Shown: in pieces, positions 1 through 8,378 of the stretch
How the letters are laid out: every line of letters starts with the position of its first letter
Position numbering within the stretch: position 1 is the stretch's first letter
Source: Burkholderiales bacterium PBB3
Lineage (GTDB): Bacteria; Pseudomonadota; Gammaproteobacteria; Burkholderiales; Burkholderiaceae_C
Length of the DNA: 64,000 nt
NCBI GenBank assembly: GCA_002256115.1
Contig: NKIK01000001.1
Location: 62,001 to 126,000 of the forward strand
Reading direction: 5' to 3'
The notes under the pieces: generated by a model
What the model saw: only the letters and a program-made list of their open reading frames with translations
What the model was told of the DNA's origin: nothing
Databases searched by the model: none
Position numbers and translations under genes: made by a program

Positions 1-1030
1 GCACCCGCCCCACACTGCGGTCTATGGATCGGATCATGGCGGCGTATACGCGACGGCGGTGGTCGGGGATATTGCTCAGAGCGTCGTAATCCGCCTTGCT
101 GGCTTGCAGCGGTGTGTGCACCCCCCAGTGGGCCAAGTACATGAAGAAGGGCCTGTTCTTGTTCTTCTTGATCGTGGTGATGGCTTCATCGGTGAAGTAA
201 TCCGCCAGGTACTTGGCGGGCTCAAACCACTTGCCGCCGTTGTAGCTCACGCCAAAGCGCATGTTGGGCCACAAGAATTTGTCGATAGGGTCAAAGTCTT
301 GCTTGGAGTTTTCCACATCGGGCGAATTCACCGGCAGGTGCAGGCCGCTTTCCATGAACAGGGTTTCGTCAAAACCCTGGTTGTTGGGCCGCATGTCGGG
401 TGTGCTGCCCAGGTGCCATTTGCCGATGTGCAGGGTGTGGTATCCGCGGGCCTTGAGAGCCTCGGCCACGGTCACTTCCGACGATGGCATGCCTAGGTCG
501 TTGAAGGCCTTGGCCTGCGAGGCCTTTTCGTTGTCGACGATTACCGGCAGGCCGCCGTTGGAGTTGGCATACAACGTGCCCGCCACCTTGGCCATGGCAC
601 CCGGCGTGGGCGTAAATTCCACACCAAAACGCCAGGGGTAGCGCCCGGTCATCAGGGCTGCGCGCGACACTGTGCACACCGCCGCACCGGCATAGCCGTG
701 CTCAAAGCGCACGCCGTCGCGTGCAATCGAGTCGATGTTGGGAGTGGGCACGCCCTCGGCGGTATGGCCGCCCCCGTGGGTAGATACATCGTTGATGCCC
801 AGGTCATCGGCCAGGATGATGATGATATTGGGTGGGCGGGTTCCGTTGGTTTGCGTGGCTTGGGCGGGCCCATCCATCCAGGGCACGGCGTGGTTAGGTT
901 CGCGGGGGTGCTGGATATCGGTCCACCAACCCAACGAGTACTGCATCAGGTACAGGCGATTGGCGTACAGCAACAGGGCCAGTGCCGTTGAGACCAAGGC
1001 GGTGATGGCCAAGCGTTTGCGAAGTGTCAT
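1..1030 (-). CDS. Membrane-anchored sulfatase, C-terminus cut by the window edge
   Basis: A type I sulfatase hydrolyses sulfate esters with a formylglycine made from Cys or Ser. The frame opens at an ATG at 1030 that overlaps the stop of the upstream gene (ATGA) and runs off the left edge, so about 343 residues are visible. A hydrophobic N-terminal helix (about residues 8-25) suggests a membrane anchor. The first metal-binding segment reads PNIIIILADDLG. The nucleophile motif is CTVSRAALMTGR with Cys near residue 119; position +2 is Val where the family normally has Pro or Ala. It is the last visible gene of the operon starting at 3334. The sulfatase family is clear; the substrate is unknown. 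Confidence 0.85.
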   Translation of the reverse strand, partial: MTLRKRLAITALVSTALALLLYANRLYLMQYSLGWWTDIQHPREPNHAVPWMDGPAQATQTNGTRPPNIIIILADDLGINDVSTHGGGHTAEGVPTPNIDSIARDGVRFEHGYAGAAVCTVSRAALMTGRYPWRFGVEFTPTPGAMAKVAGTLYANSNGGLPVIVDNEKASQAKAFNDLGMPSSEVTVAEALKARGYHTLHIGKWHLGSTPDMRPNNQGFDETLFMESGLHLPVNSPDVENSKQDFDPIDKFLWPNMRFGVSYNGGKWFEPAKYLADYFTDEAITTIKKNKNRPFFMYLAHWGVHTPLQASKADYDALSNIPDHRRRVYAAMIRSIDRSVGRV

Positions 1031-1659
1031 GCCATTGATCCCGCAGCCAATACGCGCGCCAGAAGTAGCCAAGCGCAGAACAATGCCAGTGCAACCAGGC
1101 TGCGCACCATAAACAGGCTGACGATGGGGCGCACCGGGAAAATATGGGTTTTTTCGATGGCGGCCCACTTGTGCACAAAGGTATCCGCTTTGTTGGATGC
1201 TATGGCGAAGCGCAAAAAGTCCTTTCGGCTGCGATAGCGCACCAGCGCCACGTAGTGCCAAGCGTCTGCCCCTTCGGGGACCACAAAATTACCGGAGCGG
1301 GGTGCGACCATCAGGATCAAATTTCCGTAGCGTAGGAGGTTCCACCAGATCGCCTTGGCGTAGCGCTTGTCGGCAGCGCGCGGATCATCGCTGTAGTGGT
1401 AGCCCGCCGGGTAGAGGGCCTTGGGTCGGTAGCGCACCAGGTTTTGCATGACGAACTCTTTGCCGTCGTCACTGGCCATCAGCTCGCGCACTTCGGCCAA
1501 TGAAGCCTCGCCCTGCGCGCTGGTATCGGTGGCCTGCAGTGCACTCAGCAAGGCATCGCGTTCGGCCAATGCCATGGGCTGGCCGTTGCCGCCATACCAA
1601 ATCCAAAATGCCACCCACCCTGCAAACAGGGCTTGGGCGATCCACACTGCGGTTGGCAT
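1027..1659 (-). CDS. Two-TM protein with a possible DUF1330/EthD-like domain
   Basis: This 210-residue protein has a hydrophobic helix at each end (about residues 5-22 and 185-206) and a soluble middle. The middle contains FVMQNLVRYRPKALYP and a WHYVALVRYRSRKDFLRFA segment, which resemble dimeric alpha/beta-barrel proteins of the DUF1330/EthD type. That assignment is a weak resemblance and no catalytic residue is proposed. It lies 10 bases downstream of the PF10118 gene and overlaps the sulfatase start by four bases, so it is translationally coupled within the operon. Confidence 0.6.
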   Translation of the reverse strand: MPTAVWIAQALFAGWVAFWIWYGGNGQPMALAERDALLSALQATDTSAQGEASLAEVRELMASDDGKEFVMQNLVRYRPKALYPAGYHYSDDPRAADKRYAKAIWWNLLRYGNLILMVAPRSGNFVVPEGADAWHYVALVRYRSRKDFLRFAIASNKADTFVHKWAAIEKTHIFPVRPIVSLFMVRSLVALALFCAWLLLARVLAAGSMA

Positions 1660-1669
1660 CGGGCTGCGC

Positions 1670-2494
1670 CTAGCCGGCTTGGCCCACGGGGGTGAACTGG
1701 TCGCGGTGGTTCAGCAGCCATTGCTCACCCAGACTGCCATCCTGCTGGCGTGGGTGAAAGTTTGGCGCTTTGTAAGCGCGCCACTGCGCATAGTTGCCGC
1801 GGAACATGCCGTCCTTGGACAGCAAAACATCCCAGCCGCTGCGCCAGCTACTCCATTTGAAGAGTGCCTTGTCATGCCACAGATTGCGAATGGTCTGCCG
1901 CGTGACGTCAGCTAAAAACGTGATGGTGATGTAGTGAAACAGGCGGATGCGCCAGCTATGGCCGCCCTGCAGAGCGGTGTAAATGTCAAAGGCGGTGCTG
2001 CGGTGCTCAGACTCTTCGGCGCTGTGCCACAGCCACAGGGTTTTCAGCCGGGGCTCAGCGCCCTCTAGCACATGGGGGTGGCGCAGCATCCATTCGGCAA
2101 AGATAGCGGTCAGGTGTTCGGTGGCGGCGGTGGCGGCCACATGCAACCGCACATCGCGGTGGGCATTGGCCTGTATGCGCCGCGCTGCGCGCCGCTCCAG
2201 TTCATTGTCAAAGCCCTGCTTTTGCAAATGGCCGTTGAACAGCGCATGGATGCGCCGGTGGGTAGCCTCTTGGCCCACAAAGCCTTGCACTTCGGTGGCG
2301 AGGGGCTCGCGGGCCGCATCGGGCAGTGCCTTTAGCCCAGCGCGAACGGAATCCATGAAGTACTGCTCGCCCACCGGGAAGCTCATGGACAAGGCATTGA
2401 AGAACGCTGAGCGAAAGGCGTCTTGCCCGTTCCAGCGCGTGTCAAAAGGGGTGTTCAAGTCAATCAGCAGTTTGCGAACCGTCAGGTCAGTCAT
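1670..2494 (-). CDS. PF10118-family 'metal-dependent hydrolase' with diiron-like residues
   Basis: This 274-residue protein matches the family catalogued as predicted metal-dependent hydrolases (PF10118). The visible pattern is E43, E76xxH79 (QEATH), E126 (TEHLTA) and E161xxH164 (AEESEH). That is the E...ExxH...E...ExxH spacing of ferritin-like diiron proteins, so an oxidative role is possible. I chose the ATG at 2494 because GGAG lies six bases upstream. An in-frame TTG at 2512 directly abuts the stop of the preceding gene and would add six residues. It is second in the operon that starts at 3334. Confidence 0.75.
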   Translation of the reverse strand: MTDLTVRKLLIDLNTPFDTRWNGQDAFRSAFFNALSMSFPVGEQYFMDSVRAGLKALPDAAREPLATEVQGFVGQEATHRRIHALFNGHLQKQGFDNELERRAARRIQANAHRDVRLHVAATAATEHLTAIFAEWMLRHPHVLEGAEPRLKTLWLWHSAEESEHRSTAFDIYTALQGGHSWRIRLFHYITITFLADVTRQTIRNLWHDKALFKWSSWRSGWDVLLSKDGMFRGNYAQWRAYKAPNFHPRQQDGSLGEQWLLNHRDQFTPVGQAG

Positions 2495-2512
2495 GGCGTT
2501 CTCCAACAGCAA

Positions 2513-3334
2513 TCAGGGGGCCAAAGCGGCGTGGTGGTCTTCAATGCCGTACAGCGCGCGCGTCGCACCGCTGGGCGCAAAGGCTTGCCAATGGCCCGCA
2601 GGCTGGGCCAGTCGGTCGGCAATCAAATACAGCGCGGCCGGGCTGCAGGCCATGCCGCAATGGGTGGCCCCGCGCAAATGAATATTTTCGGCCTGGCCAG
2701 TGCCGTTCTCAATGCTGCATTTCCAGGCCACGATGCCATCGAGCTTGCTGTACACCGAGGTGGTGGGCACCGGCGGCGTGGCGCGAATGCTGTGGTGGCG
2801 GTCAAAGTCCAGGTCTTCAATGCTATTGCCCGACAGCCACTCATAAAAACGAATGCCGGTGGATGCCAGTGGGTGGCCACCAAAGGGCGAGCCCAAAGTA
2901 ATGACCTGGCGCACCTGCTGTGGCTGCGCTTTGGCCAGCTCACGGGCATACACGCCGCCCAGGCTTTGGCCAATGACGCTGACCTTTTGCTGGTGCTTGT
3001 GGTGAATGATGTTCAGGCGGCCCTGCAATGCGGCATGGGTCTCGTCTTGAAAACCCCGGTTGCGGCCCAGCTCCCAGGCGTAGCTGACATAGCCCAGGTC
3101 ATCTAAAAATTTGCGCAAAAGTGCGGTTGACACATCGGATGCACCCAGACCCGGCAGCACCAGCACAGGCTGGCCGTCTCCTCGGGCAGACAGGTGCTTA
3201 ACCGGAAAGTACATCGCCAAGCCAGCCCAAAACTCCCACACCGCACGCGACTCCGATGCCAGCAGCCAAGAGGAGGGGGGATCAATATCCGGAAACTGGG
3301 TCAGTGATTTACGCAGGCGTTTGAGGCGGGACAT
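2513..3334 (-). CDS. Alpha/beta-hydrolase, lipase/esterase-like
   Basis: This 273-residue alpha/beta hydrolase probably cleaves a carboxylic ester. The oxyanion-side segment is LVLPGLGASDVST (about 58-70). The nucleophile elbow is IGQSLGG with Ser124, matching GxSxG. An acidic residue in SKLDGIVAW and a late His in GATHCGM complete a plausible triad. No signal peptide is visible. It is the first gene of the leftward operon, with the proposed TetR operator 36 bases upstream of its ATG, and it is divergent from the TetR gene. Confidence 0.8.
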   Translation of the reverse strand: MSRLKRLRKSLTQFPDIDPPSSWLLASESRAVWEFWAGLAMYFPVKHLSARGDGQPVLVLPGLGASDVSTALLRKFLDDLGYVSYAWELGRNRGFQDETHAALQGRLNIIHHKHQQKVSVIGQSLGGVYARELAKAQPQQVRQVITLGSPFGGHPLASTGIRFYEWLSGNSIEDLDFDRHHSIRATPPVPTTSVYSKLDGIVAWKCSIENGTGQAENIHLRGATHCGMACSPAALYLIADRLAQPAGHWQAFAPSGATRALYGIEDHHAALAP

Positions 3335-3369
3335 ACGTGAGGCTGTCGCAAAGAATAAAACAAGCCTAT

Positions 3370-3406
3370 AGTTTATGAAATAGTTTCACTTAAATGTTTC
3401 ACATTT
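3370..3406. promoter_or_regulatory. Proposed TetR-family operator, copy 1
   Basis: An AT-rich stretch in the 87-base gap between the divergent lipase-like and TetR genes contains TATGAAATAGTTTCAC followed by ATGTTTCACATTT. The half-site GAAA/TTTC occurs in inverted form. A near copy lies at 12205-12240, before the second sulfatase operon. The location next to the regulator gene suggests autoregulation plus control of the leftward operon. Binding is inferred, not shown. Confidence 0.6.
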
Positions 3407-3421
3407 GATCCGCACACCGCC

Positions 3422-4087
3422 ATGGCCCCAAAACCCAATAAAACCTCAATTAAATCAATCGTTAGGGCTCCGCAGCAAGACCGCTCCCGGCAAACGGTGG
3501 AGGCCATACTAGAGAGCGCGGTTCAGATTTTGGAAACCGAAGGGCTGGATGGTTTCAAGGTGGCTGCGCTGGCGGAGCGCTCGGGCTACGGCGTGGGCAC
3601 GCTGTACCAGTACTTTGAAAACATAGACGCTGTGATGATGGCCCTGGTGGAACTAGAGAGCGAACGCCAGCGGCAAACCCTGCTGGCCGAATTTAGTGAC
3701 GCGGCGGCGCGCGGCAAAAAACAAACCACGCGCGACTTGGTGGACATGATGGTGGGGGCCTTCAGCCAGCGCCGCGCCGCGCACCGCGCCATCATTGAAT
3801 GGGTGCTGTCGCGCCGCGATGTGCGCATGATCGAAGGGCGCAATACCTTTTTGGGCCAGATGCTGGCCAGCGTGTCTTTGCGCACCCAGGGTTTGACGAT
3901 GCAGAGGCTGCTGAATCCGACGGAGATGTTTGTGTTGTCGCGGGCGTTTTTGGGGGCGCTGCGCACGGCTATTTGGAACGATGACCCCGACACCACATCA
4001 CCCCAATTTGGGCAGGCCATGACGGACTTGGTGGATGGCTATATGTACATGCTGGCCAAGCGTGAGCAAGAGTCGGGCGGGCACTGA
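3422..4087 (+). CDS. TetR/AcrR-family transcriptional regulator
   Basis: This 221-residue protein has a typical N-terminal TetR helix-turn-helix (about residues 20-65): RQTVEAILESAVQILE, then FKVAALAERSGYGVGTLYQYF. The C-terminal helical domain is not specific enough to name a ligand. It is divergent from the 3334 operon and convergent with the 5326 end of the other operon, so it sits between the two gene sets it probably controls. A ligand from the catabolic pathway, perhaps an acyl-CoA or the parent compound, is a reasonable guess for the inducer. Confidence 0.9.
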   Translation: MAPKPNKTSIKSIVRAPQQDRSRQTVEAILESAVQILETEGLDGFKVAALAERSGYGVGTLYQYFENIDAVMMALVELESERQRQTLLAEFSDAAARGKKQTTRDLVDMMVGAFSQRRAAHRAIIEWVLSRRDVRMIEGRNTFLGQMLASVSLRTQGLTMQRLLNPTEMFVLSRAFLGALRTAIWNDDPDTTSPQFGQAMTDLVDGYMYMLAKREQESGGH

Positions 4088-4108
4088 GGCGTTCAAACCC
4101 ACAGAAGT

Positions 4109-5326
4109 TCAAATGCTGGCAGCTTCCAGCGCCTGTAGCAGGTCTTCTTCCAGCATCCACAAACGGTCTTGGCCCCACAGAGCGGGTTGATCATTGACCC
4201 GAAAAGAGGGCACGCCCCACAGGCCGCGCTCCAGCATGTCAGCCCGGTTGGCCTCGGCGATTTCGCGCCAGCGTGTGTCTTTGAGTGCGGCGCGCATTTC
4301 TGGGGCACCGATGCCGCCGCGCCGTGCAATCTGTTGCAGGCCCTGGGGTGATCCTGCATCGATGCCTTCGGCAAAAGCAGCACTTAAAAAAGACTCCAGC
4401 AGCGCACTGCCTTGGCGCTGCTCGCAGGCGGCCTGCAGTAGCGCCAGGCCAGCCTCTACCGGTGCGCCCACGGGGTCTACCACCGCCCCAAAGGGGATGC
4501 CTAGACGCACGGCTTCGCGCTGGGTATCACGCAAGATATACAGGCGTTTTGCCAGCGGCACGGGCAGGCCGCGCATCACCATGGGCAGCACATAGCGAAT
4601 GCGCAGCTCCGCGCGGTAGTGCTGTGCCAACTGGCGTACCTGGCGCGCGGCCAGATGGGTGTAGGGGCTGCGCAGGGAGCAATAAAAATGAATCACCGGT
4701 GGCGGCAGCGTGCTGGTGGGCCGCAGTGCTGCCACGGGCTTGAGCTGCAAACCCCGCGGAGGAATCAGCGGCCCGGCATGGGATTCCAATGTGGACGGAC
4801 TAGCGGGTGCCTGCAGGCGCAAACCTGCCTCGGTGAGGCGCTGCTCCAGGTAGTGCAGGCGGTCTGTGCCCCAGTACCACTCGCCCTCAAAGTACAGCAT
4901 GGCACCCAGGTAGTGGCCCATTTTTTTGCGCAATGCGCCGCCGCGCAGTAGTTCAGCGGGCGTGGGGCTTTTGATAGACACAGGCGGAGCCGGGCTGCGC
5001 GCGACAGCCGGCAGGCTGCTACGCAGGCGCTCTGCATCGCGCACAGACCAATCATTCAGGCGTTGCAGGTCGGGCGCTGCTGCAGCATCGGGTGCGGGCA
5101 CTGCGTGGGCCACAACGGCAATGCGGTAGCGCGCCTGCAGCGCTGGCAAACACGATGCCAACAACTGGCTATACGGGTCATCATGCTGGTGAAAATAATG
5201 CACCGTGGCCGTGCGGCCTGTGAGCTTGCGTGCCGCAGAGAAAGCCGTGCGGCGCAGTGCCTGCAGCCGGGTGCTGGTGATGAGCTGCGCGATGAGGCAG
5301 CCAATGCGGGCTTTAAGGTAAGACAT
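4109..5326 (-). CDS. Tandem DsbA/HCCA-isomerase-like protein
   Basis: The 405 residues appear to hold two thioredoxin-fold domains of the 2-hydroxychromene-2-carboxylate isomerase / GST-kappa type. The second (about 210-400) is well kept: VIHFYCSLRSPYTHLA carries the Ser-x-x-Ser-Pro-Tyr active-site region, and GVPSFRVNDQPALWGQDRL is the cis-Pro segment. The first (about 40-200) begins TVHYFHQHDDPYSQL and is diverged. Such enzymes use glutathione for isomerisation or redox steps. It is last in the operon from 12180, 20 bases after the lipase-like gene, and convergent with the TetR gene. Confidence 0.75.
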   Translation of the reverse strand: MSYLKARIGCLIAQLITSTRLQALRRTAFSAARKLTGRTATVHYFHQHDDPYSQLLASCLPALQARYRIAVVAHAVPAPDAAAAPDLQRLNDWSVRDAERLRSSLPAVARSPAPPVSIKSPTPAELLRGGALRKKMGHYLGAMLYFEGEWYWGTDRLHYLEQRLTEAGLRLQAPASPSTLESHAGPLIPPRGLQLKPVAALRPTSTLPPPVIHFYCSLRSPYTHLAARQVRQLAQHYRAELRIRYVLPMVMRGLPVPLAKRLYILRDTQREAVRLGIPFGAVVDPVGAPVEAGLALLQAACEQRQGSALLESFLSAAFAEGIDAGSPQGLQQIARRGGIGAPEMRAALKDTRWREIAEANRADMLERGLWGVPSFRVNDQPALWGQDRLWMLEEDLLQALEAASI

Positions 5327-5346
5327 GGCGATAGGGGCAGCTGGAA

Positions 5347-6252
5347 TCAGGCTCGGCCTGCTGGGACTGGCAACTCTTTAAGCTGATCTTGCACCCATTG
5401 AATAACGTCGGGCTCAATACACATTTGCACATGGCCTATGCCTTCAAAAACGCGCGGCACGAGCCCCGGCAGTACTTGGGCACGTTGTGGGTAAACAATA
5501 TTGTCCTGTGGCGTGATGGCAATACGAAACAGTGCCAGTGTTGCCGCCGATTCTTGCGCAGCCAGTTGTTTGAGCCAGTCGCTGCCCCAGGCCATTTGCC
5601 GCCCGTTGGGGCTGGGCATGTGCTGGGGGATTTGGGTGCCTGCGTGGGGGGTACCAAGCGTCAGCACCCGCGCCACACGCGCTGTGCCATGGGCCCGCAG
5701 CCAGGCGCGAATGGCCAGCCCGCCCATGCTGTGCCCGACCAGCGCCACTTGGGCTTGGCCGCTGTGTGCCAAGAGGGCCTGCACCGCTGATTCCACAATC
5801 GGCGCGTAGTTGTCAATCGAGGTGAACAGCGGCTCCAGATTGACCGCAAAAACGTCGTGGCCCTGGGCGCGCAATGCCTCGCTGATGTCATCCCAGACGC
5901 GGTGGTTGCACATGTAACCGTGCACCAGAACCACGGGGATGCGCTTGCTGCTGCCGGTGCCCGGCAATACCGAGGGTGCCCGCGTAGTCCAAGGCTGGCG
6001 AAATATAAAAACCACAAACCCGGCCCAATATTCGCCCATCAGTGACTTGACCCATGCACCCCAGGGTTCGGCCCCGCGCGAGATGCAGGCGGTGTAGGTG
6101 TCGACCAAGACCATGACGGCGAAGGGCAAAAGCGCCGCGCTGCCCAGTGCAACCCAGGTTGGCAAGCCCACCCAGACGGCGAACCCGTAGCCCAGCGCCA
6201 GGCCGAGCAGCACCTGGGTGAATATCGTGTTTCTCAGCAGCTTTGCGAGCAT
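5347..6252 (-). CDS. Membrane-anchored alpha/beta-hydrolase, lipase-like
   Basis: This 301-residue protein has two N-terminal hydrophobic helices (about 10-28 and 33-52) followed by an alpha/beta-hydrolase fold. The oxyanion segment is VVLVHGYMCNHRVW (His111-Gly112) and the nucleophile is Ser175 in VGHSMGG. A late His in GIGHVQMC completes the triad. It resembles triacylglycerol lipase/esterase proteins that act at the membrane. Only seven bases separate it from the preceding DUF1254-like gene, so it belongs to the operon from 12180. Confidence 0.82.
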   Translation of the reverse strand: MLAKLLRNTIFTQVLLGLALGYGFAVWVGLPTWVALGSAALLPFAVMVLVDTYTACISRGAEPWGAWVKSLMGEYWAGFVVFIFRQPWTTRAPSVLPGTGSSKRIPVVLVHGYMCNHRVWDDISEALRAQGHDVFAVNLEPLFTSIDNYAPIVESAVQALLAHSGQAQVALVGHSMGGLAIRAWLRAHGTARVARVLTLGTPHAGTQIPQHMPSPNGRQMAWGSDWLKQLAAQESAATLALFRIAITPQDNIVYPQRAQVLPGLVPRVFEGIGHVQMCIEPDVIQWVQDQLKELPVPAGRA

Positions 6253-6259
6253 GTTTTCC

Positions 6260-6823
6260 TTAAATTGGGGTGCAGCTTAGCGTACGCCGGGCCGGCTCTA
6301 CAAGCGCCTTTTCTGTTTCGTAATTGCCGGTCAGGACCCGCATCAACAGGAAACCGGTGGTAGACGGTGCGACCACAACCTGGCTACCTGGCGGCACGCG
6401 CTGCGCAGCGTCGCTGCCACGCTCGGACACCAGCCAAAGGTCGACCGGCTTGGTGCCTGCTGTGCGGTCGTTGACGACAAAAAAATTGTCGCTGTTGGCA
6501 GCGTACAGCGCAATGGACCAGTAGCCAGGGAGTTGGGGTGCAGCGGTGACGCGCACGGGGCCTCGGCTGATATCAAACACGCACACCGAGTACAGCAAAT
6601 CCGGGCTGGGCAGCACGACGCTGCGCGAACTGGCTTTGACCGGTGGCGGGAAGGCCGCCTGGTTTTGCATATGCATGGCCTGGGCCATGGGGCCGTGCAT
6701 CAGCACGCGCATGATCAGGCGCGGCGTGGCCCAAATGGCAAGCACATGCACGATCACCACAGTGGCCAACAAAGTCAGCGCGCGGTAGAACCAGAGGCGC
6801 TGGTGGGTCGTGAGCGGCTTCAT
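6260..6823 (-). CDS. DUF1254-like membrane-anchored protein
   Basis: This 187-residue protein begins with one hydrophobic helix (about 12-33) and has a beta-rich remainder including DLLYSVCVFDISRGPVRV and LPGYWSIALYAANSDNFFVVN. That region resembles the DUF1254 domain often paired with DUF1214. The ATG at 6823 overlaps the stop of the DUF1214-like gene (ATGA), which decides the start against a much longer in-frame extension reaching into that gene. Function is unknown; the pair is often found near oxidative catabolism genes. Confidence 0.68.
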   Translation of the reverse strand: MKPLTTHQRLWFYRALTLLATVVIVHVLAIWATPRLIMRVLMHGPMAQAMHMQNQAAFPPPVKASSRSVVLPSPDLLYSVCVFDISRGPVRVTAAPQLPGYWSIALYAANSDNFFVVNDRTAGTKPVDLWLVSERGSDAAQRVPPGSQVVVAPSTTGFLLMRVLTGNYETEKALVEPARRTLSCTPI

Positions 6824-7416
6824 GGGCAGGCCCCCACCCGTTGAATCGTGGGCGGCTGCAAGGACGCGGGCGCGGCCTGCAAGGCGGGCTGGGGGTTGTA
6901 CAGGCGCAGCGCCAACACCACACCGGTGTTGCCGGGGGTAGGCAGCCAAAAACTGTCCCCTAGCGCCTGCGGCCCGGTCGTCAGCATGAATCGGCCTTGC
7001 GCGTCCAGCACTGCGGTACTGCCATTCAGGCTGTAGTGCTGGTTGGGGGCATCGAATAGAAACAAATCTTGTGCATAGGCCGTGATGCTCCACCAGCGGG
7101 CCTGGGGCGGTGTGCCCTCTATGCGGTAGGTGCAAACCGAGCGCAAAGGCTGGCCCGCATCGTCATGTGACGCGATGAAATACATAGTTTCATCCCGGCC
7201 CAGTGCCAACAAAGCGTTGACGGCGATGGAGGCGCGCGTGTACATGTCGGCATCGGGGCTGCCTGCGCGCATATTGGCCCGCCAAGCACCCGCAGTGACC
7301 GAGGTATTCATCCAAGGGGCCTTTTTGAGTACCCACCAAGCCGAGCCCAGTCCAAGGAGCACGGCACCCAGGTAAAGGGCCAGACCTATTGCCCATCGCC
7401 GAGCCCGCTGTGTCAT
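6820..7416 (-). CDS. DUF1214-like membrane-anchored protein
   Basis: This 198-residue protein has a single N-terminal membrane helix (about 8-29) and a DUF1214-like body with RSVCTYRIEGTPPQARWWSIT and YSLNGSTAVLDAQGRFMLTTG. The C-terminal LPTPGNTGVVLALRLYNP fits the family. It overlaps both neighbours by four bases (ATGA at each end), so expression is tightly coupled to the haloalkane-dehalogenase-like gene upstream and the DUF1254-like gene downstream. The biochemical role is unknown. Confidence 0.72.
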   Translation of the reverse strand: MTQRARRWAIGLALYLGAVLLGLGSAWWVLKKAPWMNTSVTAGAWRANMRAGSPDADMYTRASIAVNALLALGRDETMYFIASHDDAGQPLRSVCTYRIEGTPPQARWWSITAYAQDLFLFDAPNQHYSLNGSTAVLDAQGRFMLTTGPQALGDSFWLPTPGNTGVVLALRLYNPQPALQAAPASLQPPTIQRVGACP

Positions 7417-8354
7417 GGCTGGCGTGGCAGGGTGGGTGTGGCGGCAATCCAGTCAACCAGTGCTTGGGCCAATTCCGGGCCTTTGTCCTCTTGCAAAAAA
7501 TGGCCCGCACCACGGGTGACTGCATGGGGTTGGTTTGCGGTGCCCGGCACCAGCTTCAAAAATATCTTGTCGCCGCCACGGGTCACCGGGTCGCGGCTGC
7601 TAAACAGGGTCAGAAACGGTTTGTGCCATTGCTTCAGGACTTCCCAGGCTTGCTCATTGCGCGCCCGTTCGGGGTCATGCGGCTCGGTGGGCACAAAGCT
7701 GGGGAACAGGCGTGCCGCGACTTCGTAGCGGCTGGAAGGGAAGGGCGCGTTGTAGGCTGCAATTTCAGCAGGCGACAGCGTGTTGGCGCAGCCTGAATTG
7801 ACAATGCGCCCAATCGGAAACCAAGGACTGAAGCGTGCAAATGCGCGCCAGAGCTTGAACGCTTGGGGCGCTGCGCCCTGCGCGCCGGTGGGCAAGCCGC
7901 CATTGGCTAGACACACCCGGTCAAAGCGCTGCGGGCTGTGGGTGACCAAGCGCAGGCCAATCAGGGAACCCCAGTCCTGGCAGAACAGGGTGGCGTGCTG
8001 CAGGTCAAGAGCCTCCATCCAGGCGGCCATCCATTGCACATGGTGGTGGTAAGAAAAATCGCTCTTGCGCGTGGGTTTGTCCGATCTGCCAAAGCCGACC
8101 AAGTCCGGTGCAATAACGCGGTGCCCCGCAGCCACCAAGCCCGGAATCATCTTGCGGTACAGGTAAGACCAGGTGGGCTCGCCGTGCATCAGCAGAATAG
8201 GCGCAGCATCCCGTGGGCCTTCGTCAATATAGGCAACACGCAGGCCATCTAAATCGACATAGCGCGGCGTGTAGGGAAAGTCGGCAATGGCGGCAAAGCG
8301 CGCTTCGGGCGTGCGCAGTACCGCAGCTTTGTCAATTGTGGGAAGCGGGGGCAT
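7413..8354 (-). CDS. Haloalkane dehalogenase-like alpha/beta-hydrolase
   Basis: This 313-residue protein looks like subfamily I haloalkane dehalogenases, which displace halide with an Asp nucleophile. Visible are HGEPTWSYLYRKM (57-69), the nucleophile and first halide-binding Trp in CQDWG (Asp127, Trp128), an acidic residue in SSRDPVT and the His in GAGHFLQED. The Asp at the elbow argues against an ordinary serine esterase, though epoxide or other hydrolysis remains possible. It follows the SDR gene by 24 bases and overlaps the DUF1214-like gene by four. Confidence 0.83.
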   Translation of the reverse strand: MPPLPTIDKAAVLRTPEARFAAIADFPYTPRYVDLDGLRVAYIDEGPRDAAPILLMHGEPTWSYLYRKMIPGLVAAGHRVIAPDLVGFGRSDKPTRKSDFSYHHHVQWMAAWMEALDLQHATLFCQDWGSLIGLRLVTHSPQRFDRVCLANGGLPTGAQGAAPQAFKLWRAFARFSPWFPIGRIVNSGCANTLSPAEIAAYNAPFPSSRYEVAARLFPSFVPTEPHDPERARNEQAWEVLKQWHKPFLTLFSSRDPVTRGGDKIFLKLVPGTANQPHAVTRGAGHFLQEDKGPELAQALVDWIAATPTLPRQP

Positions 8355-8378
8355 GGTAGGTGTTTGGGCTGGGGAGGG

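Noticed and set aside
6824-7135. A longer start for the DUF1254-like gene
   Set aside because: The added residues lie in another frame of the DUF1214-like gene, and the ATGA overlap gives a better start.
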